In this document: one piece after another, positions 1-7,036 of the stretch
Layout: each line of letters begins with the position of its first letter
How positions within the stretch are numbered: position 1 is the stretch's first letter
Source of the DNA: Prevotella sp.
GTDB taxonomy: Bacteria > Bacteroidota > Bacteroidia > Bacteroidales > Bacteroidaceae
Direction of reading: 5' to 3'
Assembly: GCA_022732315.1 (NCBI GenBank)
Contig: JAIJUV010000056.1
Coordinates: 1-14,040, forward strand
Length of the DNA: 14,040 bases
The notes under the pieces: generated by a model
Databases searched by the model: none
What the model was told of the DNA's origin: nothing
The model's input: the letters and a program-made list of their open reading frames with translations, nothing else
Translations under genes and position numbers: made by a program

Positions 1-301
1 TTTCCTCCTTTATGACATCTTTGCCATAAATGTCATTTAGGTAGCAAATGCCTATTTGGGCTGCTACCTCAGATGAGTTAATAAGCTCTTTTCCGAATCT
101 TCTTAATGAAGAGTCTGAACAGAAAAGAGAATCTTTCTCCATACTAAAGCACATTTTTTCTTCACTTTCTTTTAAATGTACAATTTTAGAAATACTCTTT
201 TCTGCTGGAGTGCGTCTCATATTTATATATAATCCGATAACAGTACCAGCTATTGCACCTAATAAGAAATAAAATCCTATTTTATATGTTACTTTTACCA
301 T
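1..301 (-). CDS. NTF2-fold immunity-like membrane-anchored protein (3' end off window)
   Basis: The reading frame starts at ATG 301 and is still open at the left edge, so only about 100 N-terminal residues are seen. A hydrophobic segment (about residues 6-25, containing FYFLLGAIAGTVIG) is a probable signal anchor. A charged linker follows, and then SSEVAAQIGICYLNDIYGKD near residue 76. That stretch resembles the start of NTF2-fold immunity proteins from Bacteroidota, where a helix with AxxIAxxYL is followed by IYGKxxI. The start overlaps the end of the upstream paralogue by 20 nt, implying translational coupling. The two proteins align over their N-termini (FLLGxI, KSxxxKIxxLKE), so they look like a tandem duplication. 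Known: NTF2-like immunity proteins neutralise toxins of polymorphic toxin systems. Inferred: the same role here; the cognate toxin is not in the window. Alternative: a small periplasmic NTF2-like protein with no toxin link. Confidence 0.55.
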   Translation of the reverse strand, partial: MVKVTYKIGFYFLLGAIAGTVIGLYINMRRTPAEKSISKIVHLKESEEKMCFSMEKDSLFCSDSSLRRFGKELINSSEVAAQIGICYLNDIYGKDVIKEE

Positions 302-698
302 ATCTTTCCAGTCTTAAAATTCGACCATCATGTTTTTGAATATAGACTACTAATGAATCTTGCCCGACAACACTGATTTTCCAAACCTTTTTGCCTGTAG
401 AAGTTATGTAATACCTTTTTATATCGCTATTTTCCTTTCCTGTATGTTTATACAAAACATTTGCTACAAAAATAGCAGTCTTTTCTGCAGAGGCAACATC
501 TTTGGAATATATTTTCTCACGTCCATAAATAGCATTTTCTGATTCGTGATAATCTTGACGATACCCTGTTAATTCTTGATATTCCTTTAAGGATAATATT
601 TTGTATAATGGAGATTTATCCTGTCTTTTACTATTGAAAGACAAGATAATAATCAACGAAATGATGAAACCCAATAAAAAACTAATAATTTTTTTCAT
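282..698 (-). CDS. NTF2-fold immunity-like membrane-anchored protein
   Basis: This is a complete 138-aa protein. Residues about 3-20 (ISFLLGFIISLIIILSF) form a signal anchor. Residues about 60-135 read like the NTF2-fold immunity families of Bacteroidota: a helix with AEKTAIFVANVLY, a strand with KKVWKISVVG, then VVYIQKHDGRILRLERYGKS. The last part matches the family pattern of an I-x-K-x-D-G-K/R-I-L strand followed by a terminal GK. Its start lies 37 bp after the stop of the DUF4294 gene, so it is probably cotranscribed with it, and it overlaps the next paralogue by 20 nt. The DNA is visibly AT-richer than the DUF4294 gene, suggesting later acquisition. The family call rests on motif resemblance alone. 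If it holds, the protein would bind and neutralise an effector in the periplasm or at the membrane; no toxin gene is seen here. Confidence 0.55.
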   Translation of the reverse strand: MKKIISFLLGFIISLIIILSFNSKRQDKSPLYKILSLKEYQELTGYRQDYHESENAIYGREKIYSKDVASAEKTAIFVANVLYKHTGKENSDIKRYYITSTGKKVWKISVVGQDSLVVYIQKHDGRILRLERYGKSNI

Positions 699-735
699 TT
701 TTATTTCATTATTACACTGGTGTCCCGAACTGGGG

Positions 736-1383
736 TTATATCTGCCCCGATTCCACCTGTCTCACTATTCTTTCCGTCAGTCTATCCACTCCGTTCGGAT
801 CGTACTTCTTGTTGAGGCTGGCACCGAAGAGGGCGGCGAAGGCCTGGTAGAAGCCGGCGCGGATAGGACCCAGGAAGGCTTGGATAAGATGATAGGAAGA
901 AGAGTTGCATTCACGATACACCAGCTTGATGCAGAGCTTGCCCTGCGCATAGGTTAGCTTCTTCATTCTTGGTGTGTATCGCTGCTTGATGTCCTTCTCC
1001 ACCAGTTTCATGTGGGCATCCTTCGCCTTCTTGTTAGGAAGTGTCTCCAGATAGTCGCCCGTCTCGATGATGATCTTTCTCACCTCCTTGGCTATCGGCA
1101 ACACCTTCTTGATGTTATACACCAGTCGGTTGTAGGCCATCCTTTCCTTGGCGTTTTTGAACACAGGCTGTGGATAAACATACACGTTGTTCACCTGCAC
1201 GTATTGAATGCTGTCTTTATCCAGCAGCACCTTTCCCACCTTCACCATCGGCTCGAAGGTAGGAGTATCCATATCCACCTCCCTGTCTTCAGGGTTGTCG
1301 CCATCGGTTTGCGCCATTGTCTGCAGGCTGATGCAGAAGAGCATCGCCAGCAGAAATAATATTTTCTGTTTCATGAAATCCAT
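736..1383 (-). CDS. DUF4294 domain-containing secreted protein
   Basis: The 215-aa protein has a Sec signal peptide (MKQKILFLLAMLFCISLQTMAQ). The first three codons (MDF) precede the natural signal start, so ATG at 1374 (212 aa) is an equally good start. After an acidic linker come VYPQPVFKNAKERMAYNRLV, VLPIAKEVRKIIIETGDYL, a Lys-rich helix, and YRECNSSSYHLIQAFLGPIRAGFYQAFAALFG. This is the pattern I know from DUF4294, a Bacteroidota-specific family of unknown function. Codon use is GC-rich and core-like. It is divergent from the HhH protein gene, with a shared promoter region of about 170 bp, and is followed after 37 bp by the immunity-like genes, which are AT-rich and probably arrived later. 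No enzymatic motif is recognisable. Confidence 0.85.
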   Translation of the reverse strand: MDFMKQKILFLLAMLFCISLQTMAQTDGDNPEDREVDMDTPTFEPMVKVGKVLLDKDSIQYVQVNNVYVYPQPVFKNAKERMAYNRLVYNIKKVLPIAKEVRKIIIETGDYLETLPNKKAKDAHMKLVEKDIKQRYTPRMKKLTYAQGKLCIKLVYRECNSSSYHLIQAFLGPIRAGFYQAFAALFGASLNKKYDPNGVDRLTERIVRQVESGQI

Positions 1384-1447
1384 CTTAATTATCCATTTGT
1401 CTTATATATAATAAGGTGTAAGCCCCTCTATCTTGCTAATCACGCCG

Positions 1448-1455
1448 CAAAATTA
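1448..1455 (-). promoter_or_regulatory. -7 promoter element for the DUF4294 gene
   Basis: The minus strand reads TAATTTTG, a match to the Bacteroidota -7 consensus TAnnTTTG, about 65-70 nt upstream of the start codon. No convincing -33 TTTG lies 19-21 nt further upstream, so this is a moderate call. Confidence 0.5.
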
Positions 1456-1495
1456 CAGATTATTTCTCATTTAGAGAAAGATTCTTTCCTTTTTC

Positions 1496-1527
1496 TTGCT
1501 CATTTTCAGAAAAACATTGTAACTTTG
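1496..1527 (+). promoter_or_regulatory. Bacteroidota promoter for the HhH protein gene
   Basis: A -33 TTG (1496-1498) is followed after 21 nt by TAACTTTG (1520-1527), matching TAnnTTTG. The ATG at 1556 lies 28 nt downstream, giving a short leader. It is divergent from the DUF4294 promoter about 50 bp away. Confidence 0.6.
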
Positions 1528-1555
1528 AGGAAATTTAATAATCGTTTGCCTATAG

Positions 1556-3580
1556 ATGAAACATTGGCAGCCCATAACCCAATTCTTGTTGAAACTGTTT
1601 CTGGTAGGCAGTTCCCTGCTATTCCATGCCTTTTCGGGAAGCGCACAGTCGTGGCAGCAGCTACTTTCTGAACTTTCGGAAACCGAGGATTTCGAGCATA
1701 CTTCCTGGGAAGACTACGAGGAAGATCTGGAAGAATGGGCGCAGCATCCGATAAACCTGAATGCGGCTACCCGCGAGGAGATGGAGCGTTTGCCCTTTCT
1801 TACCCCTTCGCAGGTGGAAGATATCCAGGCTTACGTTTATCGCTATGGCGGAATGAAAAGCATGACGGAACTCACCCTGATTCCGAGCATCAGCTGGTAT
1901 CAGCGACAGCTGATGGAGCATTTCTTCTATGTAGATGCTGACCAGAAGAAGTCTGATTTCCCCAGTATCAGGAATATCATCAAATATGGAAAGCATGAGG
2001 CGATGGGCATGCTGAAGGTGCCTTTCTACGAAAGAAAGGGCGATGCCAATGGCTATATGGGCTATAAATACAAGCATTGGCTGCGCTATCAGTTCAGGTA
2101 TGGTGACTATGTAAAGCTGGGCGTTGTGGGGTCGCAGGATGCGGGCGAACCCTTTGGCACCGGCAAGAACAACCTGGGCTATGATTTCTACTCCTTCTAT
2201 CTGCAAGTAAAGAAACTGGGGCGCTGGAAGAACATCACCCTGGGCAGATACCGCCTGCATGAAGGCTTGGGACTGATACTCAACAACGATTTCAGCTTCG
2301 GCAAACTCTCGGTGCTTTCCTCCCTGGGAAGCGCCACCAACCGCATCCGGGTTCATTCCTCCCGATCTTCAGCCAACTATCTGCAGGGAGCAGCTGCCAC
2401 CTATACCTTGTTGAAAGGTCTCGACCTGACCGCCTTCTTCTCTTATCGCAAGATAGATGCCACGCTCTCCGACCAGGGCGGCATCCAAACCATCCAGAAG
2501 ACCGGACTGCATCGCACCCTGAAGGAAATCGCGAAGCAGAATATCGCCTCCAATACTCTGATGGGCGGAAACATCAACTATCGCAACCAGGGCTGGCATA
2601 TCGGGGCAACAGGCTTCTATACCTCTTTCTCCCTTCCGCTTACGCCCGACCAGTCGCAGCTGTATAAGCGGTTTGCCCCTCAGGGCTATAACTTCTGGAA
2701 TGCGAGTGTGGATTACGGCTACGTTTCCCACCGCTGGACCATTGCAGGCGAAACGGCGACGGGCAATTGTGGAGCCATCGCCACCCTCAATGCCGCCTCC
2801 TATCTCTTTTCCGACCATTTCTCTCTGCTTGCCTTGCAGCGGTTCTATTCCGCCCGCTATTACTCGCTTTTCAGCAACAGCTTTTCTGAGGGGAGCGATG
2901 TGCAGGATGAGAATGGAGCCTATCTGGGCTTTACGTGGGTTCCGGCTCATCGCTGGAGCATCACCGGCTATAGCGACTTTTCCTATTTCGTGTGGCCCAA
3001 GTATCATACCAAGCAAAGCACGCAATGCTGGGACCATCTGCTCAATATCCTCTATCAGCCCAATAAGAGATGGATTCTGGGCACCCGATTGCGCTATAAG
3101 GAGAAGGCGGGAACTGCCACTGGGCGATGGCGCCTTTATGCCACCTTTGCTGATGAAAACTGGAGTGCCAAGACGAGTGTGGATTATACGGTGAGCAAGG
3201 AGATGGGCGGGAAGTCAAGCCAAAAGGAGGCTGATGATGCGAACCCCAGCCAGGGATATCTGCTGAACGAGAACCTGAGTTATCGCTGGCATTGGCTGAG
3301 GCTATCAGGCAGTTTTTCTTATTTCCATACGCAGGATTTCAGCAGTCGCATCTATGTCTACGAACCCGGCCTGCTTTATCAGATGAGTTTCAGCAGCTTC
3401 TATGGCGAGGGCATCCGCTGTGCCCTGGTGGCCCGTTCAGAGATAGGCAAGCATCTGCTGGTTATCGCTAAATTGGGTTCTACCAATTATTTCGACCGGA
3501 GTCATATTTCCACCGGATTACAGGAGATAGCGGCCTCGCATCAGACGGATTTGGAGATACAGATGAAATGGAAGTGGTGA
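1556..3580 (+). CDS. Helix-hairpin-helix (ComEA-like) protein with long beta-rich C-terminal domain
   Basis: The 674-aa protein has a signal peptide (about residues 1-31, ending FSGSAQS), then an acidic stretch. Helix-hairpin-helix repeats follow at about residues 64-127: HPINLNAATREEMERLPFL, TPSQVEDIQAYVYRYGGMKS, and a second short copy around MTELTLIP. This is the ComEA/HhH_3 type. The remaining roughly 540 residues are rich in alternating aromatic strands (YRYGDYVKLGVV, ITLGRYRLHEGLGL) and end in MKWKW, an aromatic end typical of outer-membrane barrels. Proteins of this architecture are common single-copy genes in Bacteroidota and are annotated as helix-hairpin-helix proteins. I infer an outer-membrane or periplasmic DNA-binding role, perhaps in DNA uptake, but this is not established. 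Codon use is GC-rich and core-like. The start is supported by the promoter 28 nt upstream. Confidence 0.85.
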   Translation: MKHWQPITQFLLKLFLVGSSLLFHAFSGSAQSWQQLLSELSETEDFEHTSWEDYEEDLEEWAQHPINLNAATREEMERLPFLTPSQVEDIQAYVYRYGGMKSMTELTLIPSISWYQRQLMEHFFYVDADQKKSDFPSIRNIIKYGKHEAMGMLKVPFYERKGDANGYMGYKYKHWLRYQFRYGDYVKLGVVGSQDAGEPFGTGKNNLGYDFYSFYLQVKKLGRWKNITLGRYRLHEGLGLILNNDFSFGKLSVLSSLGSATNRIRVHSSRSSANYLQGAAATYTLLKGLDLTAFFSYRKIDATLSDQGGIQTIQKTGLHRTLKEIAKQNIASNTLMGGNINYRNQGWHIGATGFYTSFSLPLTPDQSQLYKRFAPQGYNFWNASVDYGYVSHRWTIAGETATGNCGAIATLNAASYLFSDHFSLLALQRFYSARYYSLFSNSFSEGSDVQDENGAYLGFTWVPAHRWSITGYSDFSYFVWPKYHTKQSTQCWDHLLNILYQPNKRWILGTRLRYKEKAGTATGRWRLYATFADENWSAKTSVDYTVSKEMGGKSSQKEADDANPSQGYLLNENLSYRWHWLRLSGSFSYFHTQDFSSRIYVYEPGLLYQMSFSSFYGEGIRCALVARSEIGKHLLVIAKLGSTNYFDRSHISTGLQEIAASHQTDLEIQMKWKW

Positions 3581-3838
3581 AGTTTCTGCGAATTCTGTAT
3601 TCCTTGGCTATCTTCTTCAATGTCATCATCTGTCCAAAACGGTAGAATGGATTCTCTGCGATAGAACCATATTAGAATGGTATTTTGTTCATATACTTAA
3701 AGTCTTGATTCTCTACAAAATTATACCCAAAGGTATTATACCCTAGGGTATAATTTATGAAACTTTATGTTTTTATCTTCATCATTATCTCTTTTTCGAG
3801 TGTTATCAGCAATGAAATGGTGATATCATCAGAAACAG
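3581..3838. other. Convergent intergenic region, no gene seen
   Basis: This stretch lies between the 3' ends of two convergent genes. I see no ORF with coding character and no tRNA. It holds small inverted repeats (for example ACCAT/ATGGT around 3667-3682) and the TATACCC palindrome described separately. It is much more AT-rich than either neighbour gene. Confidence 0.6.
3720..3754. repeat. ATTATACCC repeat cluster with a perfect 20-bp palindrome
   Basis: ATTATACCC occurs at 3720-3728 and again at 3735-3743. The second copy forms the perfect palindrome ATTATACCCTAGGGTATAAT (3735-3754). ATACC/GGTAT (3723-3727 and 3732-3736) can form an alternative hairpin. Such a dyad could be an operator or an unstable cruciform; no function can be assigned. 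Confidence 0.6.
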
Positions 3839-3877
3839 TAATCCCCCATCACGCAGCCAAAGCGTGATGGGGGATTA
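3839..3877. terminator. Strong stem-loop between convergent genes (bidirectional terminator candidate)
   Basis: There is a perfect 16-bp stem (3839-3854 with 3862-3877) and a 7-nt loop (AGCCAAA). The GC-rich core is CCCCCATCACGC/GCGTGATGGGGG. It lies 50 nt beyond the stop of the minus-strand DUF3987 gene. There is no long T-run on either side, so it may terminate imperfectly or stabilise the mRNA 3' end. Confidence 0.65.
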
Positions 3878-3927
3878 ACTGGTTTAGGAGATTAAAGATG
3901 TTTTTATGCAGAAAGTGTAGATGTGCT

Positions 3928-5226
3928 TTATGCCGAGAGGGTAAGCTTCTGCCAGATTTCGGTGTCGCCACTTTTCAGCTTCTTGCAGAGACCACGCTTG
4001 GTCCAACGGCTTATCATCTTACGGATGGTTTCACGACTGGCTCCGTCGCCACGCTCACGGCTGGCATCGAAGAGGGTGAACTGCTCCGGGAGCTGGGCGA
4101 AGAGCAGGGTGTTACGGGATTTATAAACCGGGATGGCCTCGTTGAACTGCTGCTGCTTGTCGAGACGCAGACCAAACAGCTCCATCTGCATGGCGAGCAC
4201 ATAGTCGGCCACAGCCTTGGCAAAACGGATGCAGGCATCAGTCTCCTCATCGGTCTGCTCCAGAATGTGGAAGATGATGCCACAACGGAAGCCGATGACG
4301 GCGGAACGGCGACGATACACATCCATCACACGATCGGCATTTGCCAGGGCGAGCTGTCTCTTTGCTTCGAGCCATTGGCAGAACTCCTCGCACATACGGG
4401 GCAGCTCCATTACACCGTGACTACGCTCCAGTAGATTCACTGCCTTGAGGATGTTGTCCTGATCCTCCTCGGTATAGCCGTGGTGCTGGCTGAGGGGTGC
4501 GAAAGAGGTGTCGGGCATCTTGGCGAGCATCATGCGGGAAGAAGAACCATCCTCGATGTTGTCATCGGTGAAGAACTTCTGGAAGATATTCTGGGTGCAG
4601 CAGCCGGTGAAGTTGAGCTGGGCGTGGGTTACGCCGCTGGTGGCGGTGATGTAGTCCTGGCCCACCTCGCTCTGGTCGAACGCCTTACGGAAGTAGTCAC
4701 CGAAGGTTTTCCACACGCTCTTCATCGAACCGAGCTCCTCGCTGAACATATACATGGTGTGGCCGTCGGCACAGAGCTGACGTCTCATCAAAGCCGACTT
4801 CGAGATTGTATCACCGATGTGACGGATGCAAGGTTTAGGGTCAATCACGCCCTTCTTGCCCTTGTTCTGCTGATACCAGGCTTCGTCCTCACGAGGAATC
4901 TCGTCGTCCTTATCCATCTTCTTCGCCCAGATGCTCTCGATTCTACGGCATACGCCCTTACCCGAAGCCTGCTCGCCGATGATGATAGACATGAGTGCCA
5001 TCGGGGTCTCGCTTCCGTCGCAATACTTCGCCTTCACGCCGTCGGCGTAGGCTGCGGCAATGGGGAGGGCAGAGAAGAGGGCAGGCACACGTGCCTCAGG
5101 GGCTACGCCAGAGAGCGAGTCACGGAGTCCGAGAGGAAGCTGATCTACAGGAAAATCGTCAAGTGGTTGGGTACTAGCTTTAGCAGCCAAAAGATTCTCA
5201 GCATTTTTAAAAGTGAAATTAATCAT
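3928..5226 (-). CDS. DUF3987 domain protein (P-loop primase/helicase-like)
   Basis: The 432-aa protein has a Walker A motif GEQASGKG (residues 84-91, Lys90) in the context MALMSIIIGEQASGKG. A likely Walker B strand, TMYMFSEELGS, lies at about 157-167 with Glu163/164. The NFTGCCTQNIFQKFF and GSSSRMMLAKMP segments (about 205-245) resemble the core of DUF3987, a RepA/VirE-like ATPase family seen in mobile elements of Bacteroidota. The last roughly 40 residues (ETIRKMISRWTKRGLCKKL) read as a winged helix for DNA binding. It lacks the N-terminal primase-like or BT4734-like domain often fused to DUF3987, so it is a stand-alone form. It has its own promoter (5278-5309) and a strong 3' stem-loop, so it looks monocistronic. 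Codon use is GC-rich like the core genes to its left. Inferred role: replication or mobilisation of an integrated element; no partner gene is next to it. Confidence 0.8.
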   Translation of the reverse strand: MINFTFKNAENLLAAKASTQPLDDFPVDQLPLGLRDSLSGVAPEARVPALFSALPIAAAYADGVKAKYCDGSETPMALMSIIIGEQASGKGVCRRIESIWAKKMDKDDEIPREDEAWYQQNKGKKGVIDPKPCIRHIGDTISKSALMRRQLCADGHTMYMFSEELGSMKSVWKTFGDYFRKAFDQSEVGQDYITATSGVTHAQLNFTGCCTQNIFQKFFTDDNIEDGSSSRMMLAKMPDTSFAPLSQHHGYTEEDQDNILKAVNLLERSHGVMELPRMCEEFCQWLEAKRQLALANADRVMDVYRRRSAVIGFRCGIIFHILEQTDEETDACIRFAKAVADYVLAMQMELFGLRLDKQQQFNEAIPVYKSRNTLLFAQLPEQFTLFDASRERGDGASRETIRKMISRWTKRGLCKKLKSGDTEIWQKLTLSA

Positions 5227-5254
5227 ATCTTTTAGTGTTTAAATTGTTAGTTTG

Positions 5255-5267
5255 CCGGACTATCCGG
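5255..5267. promoter_or_regulatory. CCGGA-CTA-TCCGG dyad in the leader of the DUF3987 gene
   Basis: A perfect 5-bp inverted repeat with a 3-nt centre lies just downstream of the predicted minus-strand transcription start and about 29 nt before the start codon. It could be an operator or a short leader hairpin. Confidence 0.4.
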
Positions 5268-5270
5268 TAA

Positions 5271-5281
5271 TCGGGGGCAAA
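5271..5281. repeat. TCGGGGGCAAA direct repeat, copy 1
   Basis: An 11-bp sequence overlapping the -7 element and the initially transcribed bases of the DUF3987 promoter. It recurs exactly at 5506-5516. Confidence 0.6.
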
Positions 5282-5309
5282 AATACAACAATCTTTTGTA
5301 ACCGCCAAA
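5278..5309 (-). promoter_or_regulatory. Promoter of the DUF3987 gene
   Basis: On the minus strand a -33 TTTG (5306-5309) is followed after exactly 20 nt by TATTTTTG (5278-5285), a full match to the Bacteroidota -33/-7 consensus. The ATG at 5226 lies about 50 nt downstream. Confidence 0.75.
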
Positions 5310-5505
5310 TTTCGGCATGTGATAAGGCTCGAAATTCAGCAGCCATTTGGGGCAAATTGTGTTAAAAAATCTAACTCGCTCTAATTTGGACTTTGATTGA
5401 ATATCAAGAAGTTGGGCGTTTGCCTACATAATATAGGTAACAATATGGAAACGAGCGGACTTCTGCTCGTTTCTGTATTTTGCAATATGCAAAGAACACC
5501 TCAAT
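5310..5505. other. Gene-free stretch with possible small untranslated transcript (minus)
   Basis: No convincing protein gene is present. On the minus strand it lies downstream of a TATCTTTG element (5513-5520), so it may be transcribed as a leader or small RNA containing the 9-bp stem at 5448-5473. CAATATG occurs twice (5441-5447 and 5483-5489). A 31-codon GTG-started frame (5404-5499, minus) exists but has no coding support. Confidence 0.35.
5448..5473. terminator. GAAACGAGC/GCTCGTTTC stem-loop
   Basis: A perfect 9-bp stem (5448-5456 with 5465-5473) with loop GGACTTCT. On the plus strand it is followed by a weak T-rich tract (TGTATTTTG), so it could be a plus-strand terminator. On the minus strand it would be an internal hairpin of a small transcript. 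Confidence 0.45.
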
Positions 5506-5516
5506 TCGGGGGCAAA
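5506..5516. repeat. TCGGGGGCAAA direct repeat, copy 2
   Basis: An exact copy of 5271-5281, again overlapping a minus-strand -7 element and the start of its transcript. Confidence 0.6.
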
Positions 5517-5520
5517 GATA
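5513..5520 (-). promoter_or_regulatory. Second minus-strand -7 promoter element
   Basis: The minus strand reads TATCTTTG followed by GCCCCCGA, the same downstream bases as at the DUF3987 promoter. No clear -33 TTTG is visible at the expected distance. It would drive transcription of the gene-free stretch towards the DUF3987 gene. Confidence 0.45.
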
Positions 5521-5728
5521 CGATATTTTTCTAAATTTTCCATGATTTATAATAAAGAAAATATCAAAATTAAAACTTTTTGAGAAAAGTTAGTCAAGGT
5601 AGAGCTTTTGGTGAAAATCTCGCAAGATTATGCTTCTCCATATGTAACTAAAACATGTTTAATTGTTAAAAAGTTGTTCGATAGTGATTTTTACTTCTAT
5701 AAAATAATAGATTTCAAAAATAAAATAC

Positions 5729-5736
5729 TAACTTTG
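5729..5736 (+). promoter_or_regulatory. -7 promoter element for the protease operon
   Basis: TAACTTTG matches TAnnTTTG and lies 97 nt upstream of the ATG at 5834, giving a leader of about 90 nt. The -33 region is only T-rich. Confidence 0.55.
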
Positions 5737-5817
5737 CTAGTAGCTTACATGAAATTAATATGTAACTTGAGTATTAAGTAATATTTTAAGATATTTACTG
5801 TATAAATAAGTTCCAAC

Positions 5818-5831
5818 TTAAAACGTTTTAA
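5818..5831. repeat. 14-bp palindrome at the protease start codon
   Basis: TTAAAACGTTTTAA is a perfect palindrome ending 2 nt before the ATG at 5834, where a ribosome binding site would be. No Shine-Dalgarno sequence is present. It may be an operator, a weak leader hairpin, or chance in AT-rich DNA. Confidence 0.4.
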
Positions 5832-5833
5832 TT

Positions 5834-7033
5834 ATGAAAGCAAAAGTGTATTTAAAAATGTTAGCTTGCTTAGTAGGATTATTGACATTCTATTCTTGCA
5901 ACAATGATTTAGAGCAAGACAAGAACGCTTCTGTTGAAGCGCAACAAGTTCAAAACGGACAGGAGGTCTCTCTTCAAGAGAATGCTTATGCAGATTATCT
6001 TGAACTTATGAAATCATTAAATAGTTCGCCAACAAGAAGTATGTCCACAGCTGAAATCCCTGCTTATTATGGTGGATGCTATATAAATGATGATGGAAAT
6101 CTTGTAGTCTTAGTAAAAAAGGGAGAAGGTGTATCTGTTCTAAAAACTAGAGCAGCATTATCTCGTTCAACTATTTATGAAAGTTGCCAATACTCTTATA
6201 AAGAGTTGCAGCAAGTGGTTGAGGATATTCGGCAAAAAGCACTTGAAGGCAATAACTTTCTATATCAAAATGTGACAATATATGGCATATCTGAAAAAGA
6301 AAATATAGTAGAAGTGGGGTTGCTTCATAAAAATTCATCTACAATCCAAGAATTCAAGAAAAAAATCTGCGATAGCAATAAAATCAAATTTGTAAATTGC
6401 GGAAAAATCATTCTTAATGACGGAATTGATTGTGCTGGTGAAATCAAGACAATTCGTGATGGCAAAACACACAATGCATCTATAGGGTATAGAGCTAAAG
6501 ATAAAAATGGCAATATAGGCATTGTCACAGCAGGTCACTTTATAAAAGTTAATGATATTTTAAAAGATTCAGCCAACGTAGAAATTGGCAAGTGTTTATA
6601 TTCAAAGGAAGAGTATTATGTTGACGCTGCATTTTGTTCAATAACATCAAAAAAACATGCTCCAACTAATAAAATCAAATTCATGAAAGATTTGCAAAAA
6701 GATACACTTTCTATAGCTTTGGCTCAACCGCCAAAAGGCTCTTGGATAAATATGGTTGGAATGGTCTCTAAAAGAAGTTCAGGAACTATATTTAATGCAA
6801 GCTATGACGTTCCTAACTCAGCACAAAAAACTATTTACAAGGATGTTATATTGGCAAAATATACTTCAAATAGTGGTGATAGCGGTGGTATTGTTTATGC
6901 CTTGACAAAAGCGACAAATACGAGATATACTGTTGGGATTAATTTAGGGAGTATCACATACAATGGTATCACTTATGGAGCGTGTATTAAGGCTTATTTA
7001 ATAAATCAGACCTTCGGCTTAACAAGATATTAA
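5834..7033 (+). CDS. Trypsin-fold (S1 family) serine protease lipoprotein
   Basis: The 399-aa protein has a lipoprotein signal peptide with lipobox TFYSC (Cys22), followed by NNDLEQD, acidic enough to suggest surface display as in Bacteroidota lipoproteins. Residues about 110-200 look like a pro-region of the alpha-lytic protease kind (SEKENIVEVGLL, then EFKKKIC). The catalytic domain spans about 200-399, with His235 in VTAGHF, Asp264 in YYVDAAF and Ser350 in NSGDSGG, so the full triad is present. Four cysteines (182, 189, 200, 254) plus Cys384 could form disulfides. The next gene starts 3 nt after the stop, so the two form an operon. Codon use is AT-rich, unlike the GC-rich genes to the left. 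The substrate is unknown. Processing of host or rival proteins at the cell surface is an inference. Confidence 0.8.
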   Translation: MKAKVYLKMLACLVGLLTFYSCNNDLEQDKNASVEAQQVQNGQEVSLQENAYADYLELMKSLNSSPTRSMSTAEIPAYYGGCYINDDGNLVVLVKKGEGVSVLKTRAALSRSTIYESCQYSYKELQQVVEDIRQKALEGNNFLYQNVTIYGISEKENIVEVGLLHKNSSTIQEFKKKICDSNKIKFVNCGKIILNDGIDCAGEIKTIRDGKTHNASIGYRAKDKNGNIGIVTAGHFIKVNDILKDSANVEIGKCLYSKEEYYVDAAFCSITSKKHAPTNKIKFMKDLQKDTLSIALAQPPKGSWINMVGMVSKRSSGTIFNASYDVPNSAQKTIYKDVILAKYTSNSGDSGGIVYALTKATNTRYTVGINLGSITYNGITYGACIKAYLINQTFGLTRY

Positions 7034-7036
7034 ATT

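Noticed and set aside
601..957. 118-codon plus-strand frame across the DUF4294 gene end
   Set aside because: It overlaps two well-supported minus-strand genes and the spacer between them, and has no domain or ribosome binding site.
1661..2356. 231-codon minus-strand frame opposite the HhH domain
   Set aside because: The plus-strand gene has a signal peptide, HhH motifs and a promoter; the antisense frame has none.
2369..3037. 222-codon minus-strand frame inside the HhH protein gene
   Set aside because: Shadow of the high-GC coding strand; no promoter, ribosome binding site or recognisable domain.
3898..4434. 178-codon plus-strand frame opposite the DUF3987 gene
   Set aside because: It is antisense to a gene with a Walker A motif and a consensus promoter, and its composition mirrors the complementary codons.
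5404..5499. 31-codon GTG-started frame (minus) in the gene-free stretch
   Set aside because: No proper ribosome binding site spacing, it contains a perfect stem-loop, and it has no recognisable features. A structured RNA or leader is a better reading.
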